From Flavobacterium sp. ASV13 (GTDB taxonomy: Bacteria > Bacteroidota > Bacteroidia > Flavobacteriales > Flavobacteriaceae), in assembly GCF_000745775.1 (NCBI RefSeq), contig NZ_JQJY01000003.1:434001-498000 (forward strand): a stretch of 64,000 nucleotides of DNA, written 5' to 3'. Below are positions 1-8,080 of this stretch, piece by piece. The notes under the pieces were generated by a model. The model ran no database searches. It was not told the DNA's origin and saw only the letters and a program-made list of their open reading frames with translations. The translations under genes were made by a program, and so were the position numbers. The first letter of the stretch is position 1; every line of letters starts with the position of its first letter.

Positions 1-274
1 TAGTTCCGAGACCATTAAATTCAGGCTTTGGAAAATGCTCGTAAATATTTCCCCAAAAACTTTTTACAGCAACTTCAATCTGAGCAATTGCTAATAAACT
101 GTTTTTGATTGCCGTTTTTTCAGCTGGCGACAAATGCGAATGAAAATCCTGTGTATCAGCTGTAAAATCAACCTCTGTATGAACCCAGTACGCTTTGTTT
201 ATGGCTTCAGTAAATTGTAGTACCTCCGGGTATTCAAAAGGCTTATAATTGATTCTTTTATCGAAAATAGACAT
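1..274 (-). CDS. nrdB: Ribonucleotide reductase small subunit, 5' part only
   Basis: The reverse strand reads from an ATG at 274 off the left edge, giving about 91 N-terminal residues that begin MSIFDKRINYKPFEYPE and include HTEVDFTADTQDFHSHLS. This matches the start of the class Ia ribonucleotide reductase beta chain, which carries the diiron-tyrosyl radical site used to make deoxyribonucleotides. The iron ligands lie further in and are outside or at the edge of the window, so activity cannot be judged. The gene faces away from the AraC regulator at 823 and is preceded by four DnaA-box-like sites (411-579), suggesting replication-linked control. The family call is secure from the N-terminus; the rest is not visible. 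Confidence 0.88.
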   Translation of the reverse strand, partial: MSIFDKRINYKPFEYPEVLQFTEAINKAYWVHTEVDFTADTQDFHSHLSPAEKTAIKNSLLAIAQIEVAVKSFWGNIYEHFPKPEFNGLGT

Positions 275-822
275 AATAAAATTGTATTTAATGGTGAATA
301 TGTAAGTAAACGAAATGCAGATTTGGGAGGTATTTTTACATCTCGTTACTTACAAATTTAAGCCACGAATTTTTGTTTTACTTTCGTTTTGATGTTAAAA
401 ATAGAAGCAATTATCAACAGGAAAAATTGTGGTTTTTTATTCGTTAAAAAAGTTTTTATCAACATCACTTTTTAAAGTCATAATGCTCGAAAAATCAGTT
501 ATTTAAAAAGAATCTAAATAAAGTTGTCAACAGGAAAAAACGCTTTTATTTGTTGATTAAAAAAAACAGTTATCAACAGCAAACTCAAAAAAGAGCAAAA
601 TTTTGCCAAAAAACTGTTACAAAAAAAGGATTTCAAAGTCTCATTTGTACACTAAAAAAGTTTGAAGTTCAAAAAAATCGAATTGCCTAAATTAAACTAA
701 TTATTTAATTTTAAACATTTTACATAATTTAAGAATTGTTTGAACTCTAATTTCTAAATCTGAGGAAAGAAATAAAAAATGAACTTTTTTCTTAAACAGT
801 TTTAAAATACACGACAAACAAA
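275..822. promoter_or_regulatory. Divergent control region with four DnaA-box-like sites
   Basis: This 548-bp gap separates divergently transcribed nrdB and the AraC regulator. Four same-strand copies of TTATCAACA or TTGTCAACA lie at 411-419, 456-464, 524-532 and 570-578, three followed by G. A near-inverted copy (TGTTGATTAA) is at 551-560. They differ at one or two positions from the DnaA box TTATCCACA. DnaA control of nrd genes is known in E. coli; applying it here is inference. No ORF or clear terminator is visible in the gap. Confidence 0.5.
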
Positions 823-1701
823 ATGACAACAGATATTATAGAATTGAATGACTTTATTGTTTTAATCGAACAATCGAATACGACAAAAACTATAGTTCAG
901 AAATGCGAAATCGACGGCGACGCAGTTGGCTTTGCTTTTTATGGATCTGGCAATGTCGAACTGGAAATCAAACACAATAATCAGACAAAGTATTTGATGA
1001 ATACGACCGGTTTGGCGATTTGTTTTTTCGGAAATCAAAAAGTAGAATTCTCACATAAAATTGAACCCGACAAACCTTTGCAATCCATCAGTATTTTTAC
1101 AAAACCAAAACATTTAAATTCGCTACCTGAGGCCGAAAAAGAGATTTTTGAAAAACACCTTCCAGAATTATTAAATCCGAAGGAACATTTTGTAAAAGGT
1201 CCATCCTATTATATGACGCTCGATATGCAATTGGCGGTTCAAAAAATCTTCAATACAACCTATACAGGAAATACTCGATTATTGTTTTTACAAAGTCAGG
1301 TCAACGAACTTTTGGCACATTTTTTTGCTCTTTTGAGTACCGATGCAAAAATTGACTTTTCGGAAATCGACAAAAATAAATTATACAAAGCGAAAGAAAT
1401 TGTTACAACGCATTATTCTAAACCGCCTTCAATCACTCAATTATCGCAAATGGTTGGATTGAACAGCAATAAATTAAAAAAGAATTTCAAAGAACTTTTT
1501 GGCATTCCGGTTTTCAAATATGTTCAGGAAGAACGACTTCATAAAGCGTATGAGTTGCTCCGCGAAAGCGAAAAAACGGTTCAGGAAGCGGCTTGGGAAG
1601 TTGGTTATGAAAGTTTGAGCTCTTTCTCGAATGCTTTTCATAAAAAATTCGGAATGCGCCCGAATGAAGTTCGGCTTCAATTCCTTTCAAACAAATCATA
1701 A
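823..1701 (+). CDS. AraC-family transcriptional regulator
   Basis: This 292-residue protein has an unclassified N-terminal sensing region (about 1-185) and a C-terminal AraC DNA-binding domain with two helix-turn-helix units. The first spans roughly residues 205-225 (SITQLSQMVGLNSNKLKKNF) and the second 253-280 (VQEAAWEVGYESLSSFSNAF), ending in the family-typical KKFGMRPNEVR. The N-terminus resembles PchR-like Bacteroidota regulators more than sugar-binding AraC proteins. It lies 71 bp upstream of the NmrA-like reductase on the same strand and may control it; that link is inferred from proximity only. The inducer is unknown. Confidence 0.9.
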   Translation: MTTDIIELNDFIVLIEQSNTTKTIVQKCEIDGDAVGFAFYGSGNVELEIKHNNQTKYLMNTTGLAICFFGNQKVEFSHKIEPDKPLQSISIFTKPKHLNSLPEAEKEIFEKHLPELLNPKEHFVKGPSYYMTLDMQLAVQKIFNTTYTGNTRLLFLQSQVNELLAHFFALLSTDAKIDFSEIDKNKLYKAKEIVTTHYSKPPSITQLSQMVGLNSNKLKKNFKELFGIPVFKYVQEERLHKAYELLRESEKTVQEAAWEVGYESLSSFSNAFHKKFGMRPNEVRLQFLSNKS

Positions 1702-1772
1702 TTCTTTTGCGACAAATGTTTCGTTTTTAATCTAATCAACTTTGTATCAGTAATCATTTAAAGAATATTGAT

Positions 1773-2600
1773 ATGAGCAAAAAGAAAATTTTAGTTTTGG
1801 GTTCCAATGGGAAAACAGGACGCAGAGTAATTGAAAGATTGAAAAATAATTCAGACGTTGAAGTTCGTTTGGGTTCACGATCTGAAAAAGTTCCTTTTGA
1901 TTGGGAAAATCCAGAAACCTGGAAAAATGTGCTGAAAGATATTGAAGTTGTTTACATCACATTTCAGCCTGATTTAGCCATTCCTTCGGCAGTTGAGGCA
2001 ATTCAGAAATTTACCGTTTTGGCAACAGAATTAGGCGTTCAAAAAATGGTTTTATTATCTGGAAGAGGTGAAAAAGAAGCACAACTTTGTGAGGAAATCG
2101 TAAAAGAAAATGCCAAAAACTGGACGATTGTACGGGCAAGTTGGTTCAATCAAAACTTTAGCGAAAGCATTTTTTTAGAACCTATTTTAGCCGGAATTGT
2201 CGCTTTGCCAAGAGCCGAGGCACTTGAGCCTTTCACAGATGCCGATGATATTGCCGATGTTGTTGTTGAATCACTTTTGAGCGATAAACACAATACAGAA
2301 ACATACGAATTGACCGGCCCAAGATTATTGACTTTTAAAGAAGCCATTAATACAATTGCCGAAGCAAGCGACAGAAATATTACTTTTCAGAGTTTATCAT
2401 TAGCTGAATATTCGCAAATGTTGAAAGAATATCAGGTTCCTGAAGATCATATTTGGTTGGCAAATTATCTTTTTGAAGAAGTCTTAGATGGAAGAAATTC
2501 GCATATCACTTCTGACATTGAAAAAGTTTTAGGCCGAAAAGCAAAAGATTTTTCTGTTTACGCAAAAGAAACTGCCAAAACCGGAATTTGGAATTCTTAA
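1773..2600 (+). CDS. NmrA-like NAD(P)-binding oxidoreductase (atypical SDR)
   Basis: This 275-residue soluble protein has a Rossmann fold. The dinucleotide-binding loop GSNGKTG is at residues 10-16, directly after the first beta strand KILVLG. It lacks the catalytic YxxxK of classical short-chain dehydrogenases and resembles the NmrA/HSCARG group, whose members act as redox sensors or as NAD(P)H-dependent reductases on quinone-like or small aromatic substrates. The next gene starts 10 bp downstream, so the two are probably co-transcribed. The substrate cannot be read from the sequence. Confidence 0.82.
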   Translation: MSKKKILVLGSNGKTGRRVIERLKNNSDVEVRLGSRSEKVPFDWENPETWKNVLKDIEVVYITFQPDLAIPSAVEAIQKFTVLATELGVQKMVLLSGRGEKEAQLCEEIVKENAKNWTIVRASWFNQNFSESIFLEPILAGIVALPRAEALEPFTDADDIADVVVESLLSDKHNTETYELTGPRLLTFKEAINTIAEASDRNITFQSLSLAEYSQMLKEYQVPEDHIWLANYLFEEVLDGRNSHITSDIEKVLGRKAKDFSVYAKETAKTGIWNS

Positions 2601-2610
2601 AACTAAAAAG

Positions 2611-2991
2611 ATGAATTATTTCAGAGCAATCTTTTCTGGCTTTATAGTTTGGATTTTAGTCAGTATTTCATTTTATATTTTGGATCAAATTCCGTTTGTA
2701 CAGAATTTCTTTTGGATTCAATCCATAATCGTAATGTTTGGAATTGTCTTTTTTGGGATTCTCGGAGCAAAATTATATTATAAAAAAGTTCTGGAAACCC
2801 ACGGCTTATTCCTTGGAATTGCAATGTCGGCAACGGCTTTGATTTTAGATATTTTGATAACCGTTCCTTTTGTAGAAATACCAAACGGGCGAAGTTATTA
2901 CAGTTTTTTCAGCAGTCCGGTTTTATGGCTTTTGGCCACTATAAATGCGCTTTCCGTTTATTTTTATTGGAAGAAAAAACATTACACATGA
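2611..2991 (+). CDS. Small four-TM membrane protein (DUF5367-like)
   Basis: This 126-residue hydrophobic protein has about four membrane segments near residues 5-24, 34-54, 66-88 and 102-120, and a Lys-rich C-terminus (WKKKHYT). The pattern recalls DUF5367-type small integral membrane proteins of Bacteroidota, recognised from memory and not confirmed. It starts 10 bp after the NmrA-like reductase and the unit ends at the hairpin at 3003-3032. No functional residues are evident. Confidence 0.72.
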   Translation: MNYFRAIFSGFIVWILVSISFYILDQIPFVQNFFWIQSIIVMFGIVFFGILGAKLYYKKVLETHGLFLGIAMSATALILDILITVPFVEIPNGRSYYSFFSSPVLWLLATINALSVYFYWKKKHYT

Positions 2992-3002
2992 TCTTAAAAC
3001 AA

Positions 3003-3036
3003 AAAAGCTTGTCCGTTTGGGAACAAGCTTTTATTT
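3003..3036. terminator. Bidirectional intrinsic terminator
   Basis: A 10-bp stem pairs 3003-3012 (AAAAGCTTGT) with 3023-3032, with a 10-nt loop and A/T runs on both sides. It lies between convergent genes (end of the membrane protein at 2991, end of the MFS gene at 3053) and can serve both. Confidence 0.85.
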
Positions 3037-3052
3037 TATTCTAAAATTGAAA

Positions 3053-4300
3053 TTAAAGATTAGCGTCTTTAACTTTTGCTTTCGCCAATTGGCTTACTCT
3101 ATAAATTAACAATATGCTCATTAAAGTAACGCCTGCAACTACAAATCCTAAAATATCATAATGCTCCAAAGGCGAAGTTTTTGTTTGCTGATGCACGATA
3201 AATCCGGCAGAAACAGCTCCTATTCCACCAGCAATTTGCTGTAATGATGAAGTGATCGACATATAAGCGCCACGATCCTGCATATCAGGAATTGCTGTGT
3301 TTAACGTTGTCGCTGGAATCATTCGGCTCATAATTCCCATAAATAAAATCATATTTAGGGCAACAATCTGCCAAAGCGGAATTGGGCTTAAATTAGTATA
3401 AATCAAAATCATAATTATGGACAAAACCGATCCAGCTGCAAATAATTTGAATTTGCTTATTTTATCACTTAATTTTCCAATAAGTGGCATAATAACTAAT
3501 ACTGAAAGACCTGTGAAGAAAAACACCATTGGCAATTCTTCCTGACTGATATGAATATTATTTACTAAATAAGCACTTCCAAAAGGTTGTAGCATAAAAC
3601 CACCTATTGAAAGAAAAGCGATCGCCATAAACCCAATCTGGTACTGTCTATTGCTTAACGTATGCCACAAGTGCAAAAATGGACTTTTGTCTGATTGGAT
3701 TTCTAAATGTTTTGTAATTGCCGGCAATTGCGTAAAAACTGCTACAAGAATTAACAAAGCCAAAACTGCTATCATGATAAAAGTAGAATGCCAACCCCAG
3801 TGATTAGCGAAAAATAATCCGGCTGGTATTCCCAAAATTTGACTTGATGCGTAGGCCATTTGAATAAATCCCATCACACGTCCGCGTTGGTGAATCACAA
3901 ATAAATCGGTTACAATGGCCAATGAAATCGAGCCAATTACGCCTCCAAATAGTCCTGTAAAAATGCGTGCCATAAGCAACATATGATAATTTGAAGAAAA
4001 TGCGCAAAAAAGAGTTCCGATAATAAATCCGATGTAGAAGAAAACAAGCATTTTTTTTCGGTCGAATTTATCTGCAAAACCTGCCGCCAAAAGTCCAGAA
4101 ATTCCTGCGCTGAAAGCATATGCAGAAACTGCAAAACCAAAATCTGAAGTCGTCATGCTCAGCTTTTTCATTAATATATCTCCAAGCGGAGAAATTACAA
4201 CAAAATCTACTATTACAGTAAATTGCAAAAGCGCCAGTATGGCAATAATAATTTTTTGATTTGAAGTGAAAGCAGGGCTTTCAATGGTAGTTTTTTCCAT
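3053..4300 (-). CDS. MFS drug/efflux transporter
   Basis: This 415-residue major facilitator protein has about twelve membrane segments. Segment 4 is preceded by the MFS loop motif ADKFDRKKMLVF, and RGRVMGFIQMAYASSQILGIPAG fits motif C of the drug:proton antiporter group. The ATG at 4300 is chosen because it begins MEKTTIESPAF just before the first helix. A longer frame up to 4336 would overlap the end of the upstream gene and adds a poor N-terminus. The operon order TetR, small protein, exporter suggests repressor-controlled efflux of an unknown compound. Confidence 0.87.
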   Translation of the reverse strand: MEKTTIESPAFTSNQKIIIAILALLQFTVIVDFVVISPLGDILMKKLSMTTSDFGFAVSAYAFSAGISGLLAAGFADKFDRKKMLVFFYIGFIIGTLFCAFSSNYHMLLMARIFTGLFGGVIGSISLAIVTDLFVIHQRGRVMGFIQMAYASSQILGIPAGLFFANHWGWHSTFIMIAVLALLILVAVFTQLPAITKHLEIQSDKSPFLHLWHTLSNRQYQIGFMAIAFLSIGGFMLQPFGSAYLVNNIHISQEELPMVFFFTGLSVLVIMPLIGKLSDKISKFKLFAAGSVLSIIMILIYTNLSPIPLWQIVALNMILFMGIMSRMIPATTLNTAIPDMQDRGAYMSITSSLQQIAGGIGAVSAGFIVHQQTKTSPLEHYDILGFVVAGVTLMSILLIYRVSQLAKAKVKDANL

Positions 4301-4317
4301 TAATTTATAAATATGTT

Positions 4318-4545
4318 TTAAGACAATTCCTGGCATTCAAAGCCTAAATTGGTGATTATTGTAATAATTTCATGAGGTTTCAAAGTCTCTGAAACCACAC
4401 GTAGAACGCAGTCAACATCTTCACAGTCTATACTCCACTGTTCAATGTTTTGATGATTATTCAGTACATAATGCGCCGGGCATTCTGCGTTAATTGCACT
4501 GATATTCGTTTTAAAAATATGTATGATATTTAAATCTGTTTCCAT
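4318..4545 (-). CDS. Small heavy-metal-associated-like domain protein without CxxC
   Basis: This 75-residue soluble protein has an alternating strand/helix pattern and a C-terminal HEIITIITNLGFECQEL that resembles the last helix and strand of HMA copper-chaperone folds. The metal-binding CxxC loop is absent; the Cys residues are scattered (ECPAH, DCEDVDC, FECQ). It sits between the TetR gene (6 bp upstream) and the MFS exporter (17 bp downstream), so it is almost certainly co-expressed with them. It may be a ligand or partner-binding adaptor. The fold is inferred from pattern only. Confidence 0.68.
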   Translation of the reverse strand: METDLNIIHIFKTNISAINAECPAHYVLNNHQNIEQWSIDCEDVDCVLRVVSETLKPHEIITIITNLGFECQELS

Positions 4546-4551
4546 AATTTT

Positions 4552-5148
4552 TCAAGGTTTTAAGCCTTTAACAGCTGCTTGAAAGGCTTCTTTCATAATC
4601 TCTTTTGTAAGCACAAATGGTTTTCCTCCCATACTTTTGCGTTCAGCATGCATGTTCAATAAGGTATAAAGAGGTCCGTACGCCACACACCAAAACGCTT
4701 CAAAACTCATTGGGAGAAGTTCTTTGTTCCGAAGTGCGTTGTCTGTAAATTGGGTCATAATGGTTCTAAAATCAGCAAATTCTTTAATAGAGTCCAAAAT
4801 GATTTCTCCGTGAGGCGAATGTTTGATGATTTCAAAAAATGCAACTTCTTTAGGATATTTCATTGCAAAGTTGGCGCGGTTTTCCCATTGTTTCCACAAA
4901 CCTTCTTCAAATGGCATGTCGGGCGAAAAGTCTTTAATAGTGCTTTTGAAAAACTTCAGCCCGATCTTGGCTCCTATTTTTTGAATTAAATCATCTTTGT
5001 CAGCATAATAAATATAGAGCGTGCCAACAGAAATTGAACAGGCTTTCGCCAATTTATTCATACTGAAACCTTGAAATCCTTCCTGCACAATCTGGTCAAT
5101 CGCCATTTCAATAACCAGTTTTTCTTTGTCAATATCTCTAACTCTCAT
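4552..5148 (-). CDS. TetR-family transcriptional regulator
   Basis: This 198-residue repressor-type protein has an N-terminal TetR helix-turn-helix in which FSMNKLAKACSISVGTLYIYY (about residues 28-48) is the typical HTH signature ending in the Y-x-Y recognition helix. The remainder is a helical ligand-binding domain. The ATG at 5148 (MRVRDIDKEKL) is preferred over an in-frame ATG at 5322, because the extra 58 residues are a low-complexity hydrophobic run not found in TetR proteins. It heads the operon with the HMA-like and MFS genes and probably represses it. Confidence 0.9.
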   Translation of the reverse strand: MRVRDIDKEKLVIEMAIDQIVQEGFQGFSMNKLAKACSISVGTLYIYYADKDDLIQKIGAKIGLKFFKSTIKDFSPDMPFEEGLWKQWENRANFAMKYPKEVAFFEIIKHSPHGEIILDSIKEFADFRTIMTQFTDNALRNKELLPMSFEAFWCVAYGPLYTLLNMHAERKSMGGKPFVLTKEIMKEAFQAAVKGLKP

Positions 5149-5459
5149 AGCTGTATTTTTTTGACAAAGATAAAACAATAAATGAATGAACGCTTTTTTA
5201 TTAATTATTTTTTTTGTTTTTAGAAAAAAGAGATAAGAAGCAAGATGAAAGAAGCAAGATTTTAGAAAATGTAGAATCCTTATTTCTTCGAAATAAAATC
5301 CATAAAAAAAATCTGTAAACAAAACGCTTACAGACTTTAAAAAAAACTAAACAAATAAAATTAAATTACTTTCTTCTCTTTTTTTTCTTCTAATATCTAA
5401 ACTCCAGTTTCTTTAATCTTTCTTCTTTCTTCTTGCTTCTTGCTTCTTTTTTCTAAATA
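5149..5459. repeat. Noncoding gap with AAGAAGCAAGA repeats and a terminator
   Basis: The gap holds two patches of a purine-rich short repeat related to the 14-bp array at 14289: AAGAAGCAAGATGAAAG-type at 5227-5262, and its complement (TTCTTGCTTC units) at 5409-5455. Between them a hairpin pairs TCTGTAA (5312-5318) with TTACAGA (5328-5334), with A-rich and T-rich flanks, a plausible terminator for the GH43 gene that ends at 5460. No gene is seen. Confidence 0.6.
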
Positions 5460-7061
5460 TCACTTCCCACTTCTCATCAAGGAAACATCATCTATTAAAC
5501 AAAAAGATTTTGCTTTTCCATTCGCAAGAAATCCTACTTCGGCCTTTCCTCCTTTTATAGTTATATTATTGATGACAATTGTTTTCCACTCTGGATTTTC
5601 CTCTTTTACAACAAACTGAAATCTCTTTTCATTACTTAAAACATAGACTTCAAGATTATCAAATCCGTTGCTGTTTCTGATTTTGGCAGTTAAAGTATAT
5701 GATCCGTCTTCTAGTTTAACATAAGGCGAAGATGTAATTATTTGAAAAACTTTTCGTTTGAAATCAATTTTATCACTAATGTTCAAACTCTTTTCTCCAA
5801 TTACGATTTTTCTTTCGGCTTGTGTGTTAAAATGATTTAGAACTGGCGAAGTAAGAGTATCTAAACTTATTTTATTGCCTTCAATAACTTCGCTTGCCCA
5901 GCCTGTTAACTGAATCTGTACTGGTTTTACAGGACTCGGAATATGTCTTCGATCAGCTTCAAAACTGCCGTTTTTTACATAATTATTTTCCTTGTTTACT
6001 TTCCAATTTCCTGTTTTGGCATCCAAATCCCAAGCGCTCAGCGAATTGAAATACGGTACACTTCCATCAAATGACATTGGACACCATTGATTATATCCTA
6101 AACCATTTCCGGCAAAATCGGCCCAACGGTCTCCACAATACACAATCGTTTCTTGTATACTTCCTTTTACAGAAAAGAAAAATCCGGTTTGCGAAACGTG
6201 TGCAAAATCATCTTCAGCGCCTTTTGTAATCAACATTTCATTCGTTGGAAGATAAGGTCCACGAATATCATCGGCAACTAAATAATAGGCAAACGAACCA
6301 TCCCAGCCGTAAATATTTGAAGCGTACATATAATAGCGGTTTTTGTATTTGAACATACAATTTCCTTCTCTGCTTTCTCCTTTAAAAATTTCGGTACAAT
6401 CCAACAAATTCACTTTTCCATCTTTGATTCCAATTTCAGAAACGTAAATTTTGTTTCGTCCTCTTCCGTACGAATAAATCAAATACGATTTTCCGGTGTC
6501 TTCATCTGTAAAAACGGTTTGATCACCAGTATTGCTGGTTCCAATCATTTTTTCCATATTTATCTTTTTATCCCACAAAAATTCACCTGTTGGAGAATCA
6601 GAAAGCGTAATTAGAACCTCGCTTCCATGCTGTACAAACATGGCATATTTATTTATTTCTTTAATGTAACAAACGCCTAAACGCCCAACCCAGGTTTTTC
6701 CAGTTTTGTTCGCTTCTTCTTTTGACAAAACATTTTTTTCAAAAGTCCAATTCACTAAATCAGTAGAACTATAGCAGGTTACAGCTTCAAAATTATTTTT
6801 TTCATGCGTCACAGAAGGATCTGCTCGATATTGATCCGCTTCGGCATAATGCACTCCGTACCAATAATATTTTTGCTTTCCTGTTATAGGATCCGGGAAT
6901 TTGAAGATACCACCGCCTTGACTGTTTAACGGTTTTCCGTCTTTTGTATTCCAAAAAACATCATTTTTAATCGTACGATTTTGAGCTATTGTTTTATTTG
7001 ATATTCCGAAGAAAAACATTGCGAAAACAACGCTTAAGGAATACCATTTTTGAATTTTCAT
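5460..7061 (-). CDS. Secreted family 43 glycoside hydrolase with C-terminal carbohydrate-binding-like domain
   Basis: This 533-residue protein has a signal peptide (MKIQKWYSLSVVFAMFFFG, cleavage near TIAQ-N). Residues about 30-350 form a five-bladed GH43 propeller with repeated motifs such as KYYWYGVHY, YMYASNIYGW and DSPTGEF. The C-terminal 170 residues look like a beta-sandwich carbohydrate-binding domain (YVKNGSFEADRR start, ending SFCLIDDVSLM). GH43 enzymes cleave arabinosyl, xylosyl or galactosyl linkages; this architecture also occurs in exo-galactanase-like members, so the substrate is uncertain. It lies 7.4 kb from the xylan locus and is probably a separate unit. A strong inverted repeat sits directly before its start codon. 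Confidence 0.84.
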   Translation of the reverse strand: MKIQKWYSLSVVFAMFFFGISNKTIAQNRTIKNDVFWNTKDGKPLNSQGGGIFKFPDPITGKQKYYWYGVHYAEADQYRADPSVTHEKNNFEAVTCYSSTDLVNWTFEKNVLSKEEANKTGKTWVGRLGVCYIKEINKYAMFVQHGSEVLITLSDSPTGEFLWDKKINMEKMIGTSNTGDQTVFTDEDTGKSYLIYSYGRGRNKIYVSEIGIKDGKVNLLDCTEIFKGESREGNCMFKYKNRYYMYASNIYGWDGSFAYYLVADDIRGPYLPTNEMLITKGAEDDFAHVSQTGFFFSVKGSIQETIVYCGDRWADFAGNGLGYNQWCPMSFDGSVPYFNSLSAWDLDAKTGNWKVNKENNYVKNGSFEADRRHIPSPVKPVQIQLTGWASEVIEGNKISLDTLTSPVLNHFNTQAERKIVIGEKSLNISDKIDFKRKVFQIITSSPYVKLEDGSYTLTAKIRNSNGFDNLEVYVLSNEKRFQFVVKEENPEWKTIVINNITIKGGKAEVGFLANGKAKSFCLIDDVSLMRSGK

Positions 7062-7062
7062 A

Positions 7063-7091
7063 TTTATTACGGTTAGTTAGTTCGTAATAAA
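7063..7091 (-). promoter_or_regulatory. Inverted repeat in the leader of the GH43 gene
   Basis: Perfect 9-bp arms TTTATTACG (7063-7071) and CGTAATAAA (7083-7091) flank an 11-nt spacer and end one base before the GH43 start codon. As RNA this would fold over the ribosome-binding area; as DNA it could be an operator. Only the symmetry is seen; the function is inference. Confidence 0.45.
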
Positions 7092-7133
7092 ATTATTGAA
7101 TAGCTATAAAGTTTGCGTCATGTACTATCCTGT

Positions 7134-7733
7134 TTAGTAATAGATATTTAAAAGAATTGTAGATTTTGAATGATCAATAATTTTTTCAAGTCTTCTAAAA
7201 AAAACTTCGCTTATCATTGGACATCCGTGGCTTCGTGGAATATAATAATCCTGTTCTACTTCAGGAACTGCAGAATATGAATGTAAAACAACGGCTCTTT
7301 TCAGGGCATTGCTATTCGTTTGAGATAAACCATGTAATTTGTATGATTTTCCGAACATTCCTGTATAGGATTTTCTAATTTCATATAAACCTAAAGATGT
7401 AGCATTTGAATTTGGTTCATTACTGAATTTCAAATTACCGGCAATTCCGGTTTCAGAACCGCAACCATGTGCAACAAGTCCTTCGTCGATAATTTTATTG
7501 TTTTCCAAATCATATACAAAGAATCGGTTTTTGCCTGATTTGATTTTCATATCAACAAAAAAAGCAATTTTTGTATTATATAAATTGCAGGTTTTTATTT
7601 TCTCTTTTACTTCAGCCAGTTGATTGTTGAATCTTTCGGCTTCCGTTTCAGTCCAATTTTCTTTGCCTGAAATTGTTTTTGCATTTCCAAAAATAGATAA
7701 TGAAAGAAATAAGATTAAATTGAAAATTTTCAT
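7134..7733 (-). CDS. L,D-transpeptidase-like murein enzyme (YkuD_2 type)
   Basis: This 199-residue protein carries a signal peptide (MKIFNLILFLSLSIFGNA) and a single catalytic domain. The signature SHGCP has His169 and the nucleophilic Cys171, preceded by LKFSNEPNSNATSLGLYEI and YKLHGL, as in the YkuD_2 branch found in Bacteroidota. Such enzymes act on peptidoglycan stem peptides in the periplasm, making or exchanging L,D cross-links. No neighbour forms an operon with it: the GH43 gene starts 72 bp downstream on the same strand behind its own leader. Active residues are intact. Confidence 0.85.
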   Translation of the reverse strand: MKIFNLILFLSLSIFGNAKTISGKENWTETEAERFNNQLAEVKEKIKTCNLYNTKIAFFVDMKIKSGKNRFFVYDLENNKIIDEGLVAHGCGSETGIAGNLKFSNEPNSNATSLGLYEIRKSYTGMFGKSYKLHGLSQTNSNALKRAVVLHSYSAVPEVEQDYYIPRSHGCPMISEVFFRRLEKIIDHSKSTILLNIYY

Positions 7734-8080
7734 AAGAGTGGTATTTAAAAATTTACGTTAAACAGCTTGTTAAAAAACTATTTTATTTTGATGCAAATTT
7801 ATCTTGTCTCCACATGAAAGACCACACCTTAAAAGACTTAAAAACAACACAATAAGATTTTATTTTGATGAATTACTTCGAAGTTTTCTAAAAAAATCCT
7901 TTAAAACAAGAGGTTCCAGCTCATTTTTCAATTTCAGTTCATTTATATTCTAATTTCCCTTTCAACACAAAACTAACACACTGATTAAAAGAATCTTACA
8001 ATAAGAATTTTAAGACGAATGCTTTTTTATATGCGTAATATTATCTAACTTGCATGTAGCAAATTAAAAACCAACACATT
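7734..8080. other. Divergent intergenic region, 347 bp
   Basis: An AT-rich gap between divergent genes at 7733 and 8081. The only suggestive element is TAACTTGC at 8046-8053, one mismatch from the TAnnTTTG -7 box, 28 bp before the glycine-rich protein gene. No hairpin, repeat or ORF stands out. Confidence 0.4.

Noticed and set aside
5149..5322. N-terminal extension of the TetR gene in frame
   Set aside because: The added 58 residues are low-complexity and hydrophobic, unlike TetR N-termini. The ATG at 5148 gives the normal family start.
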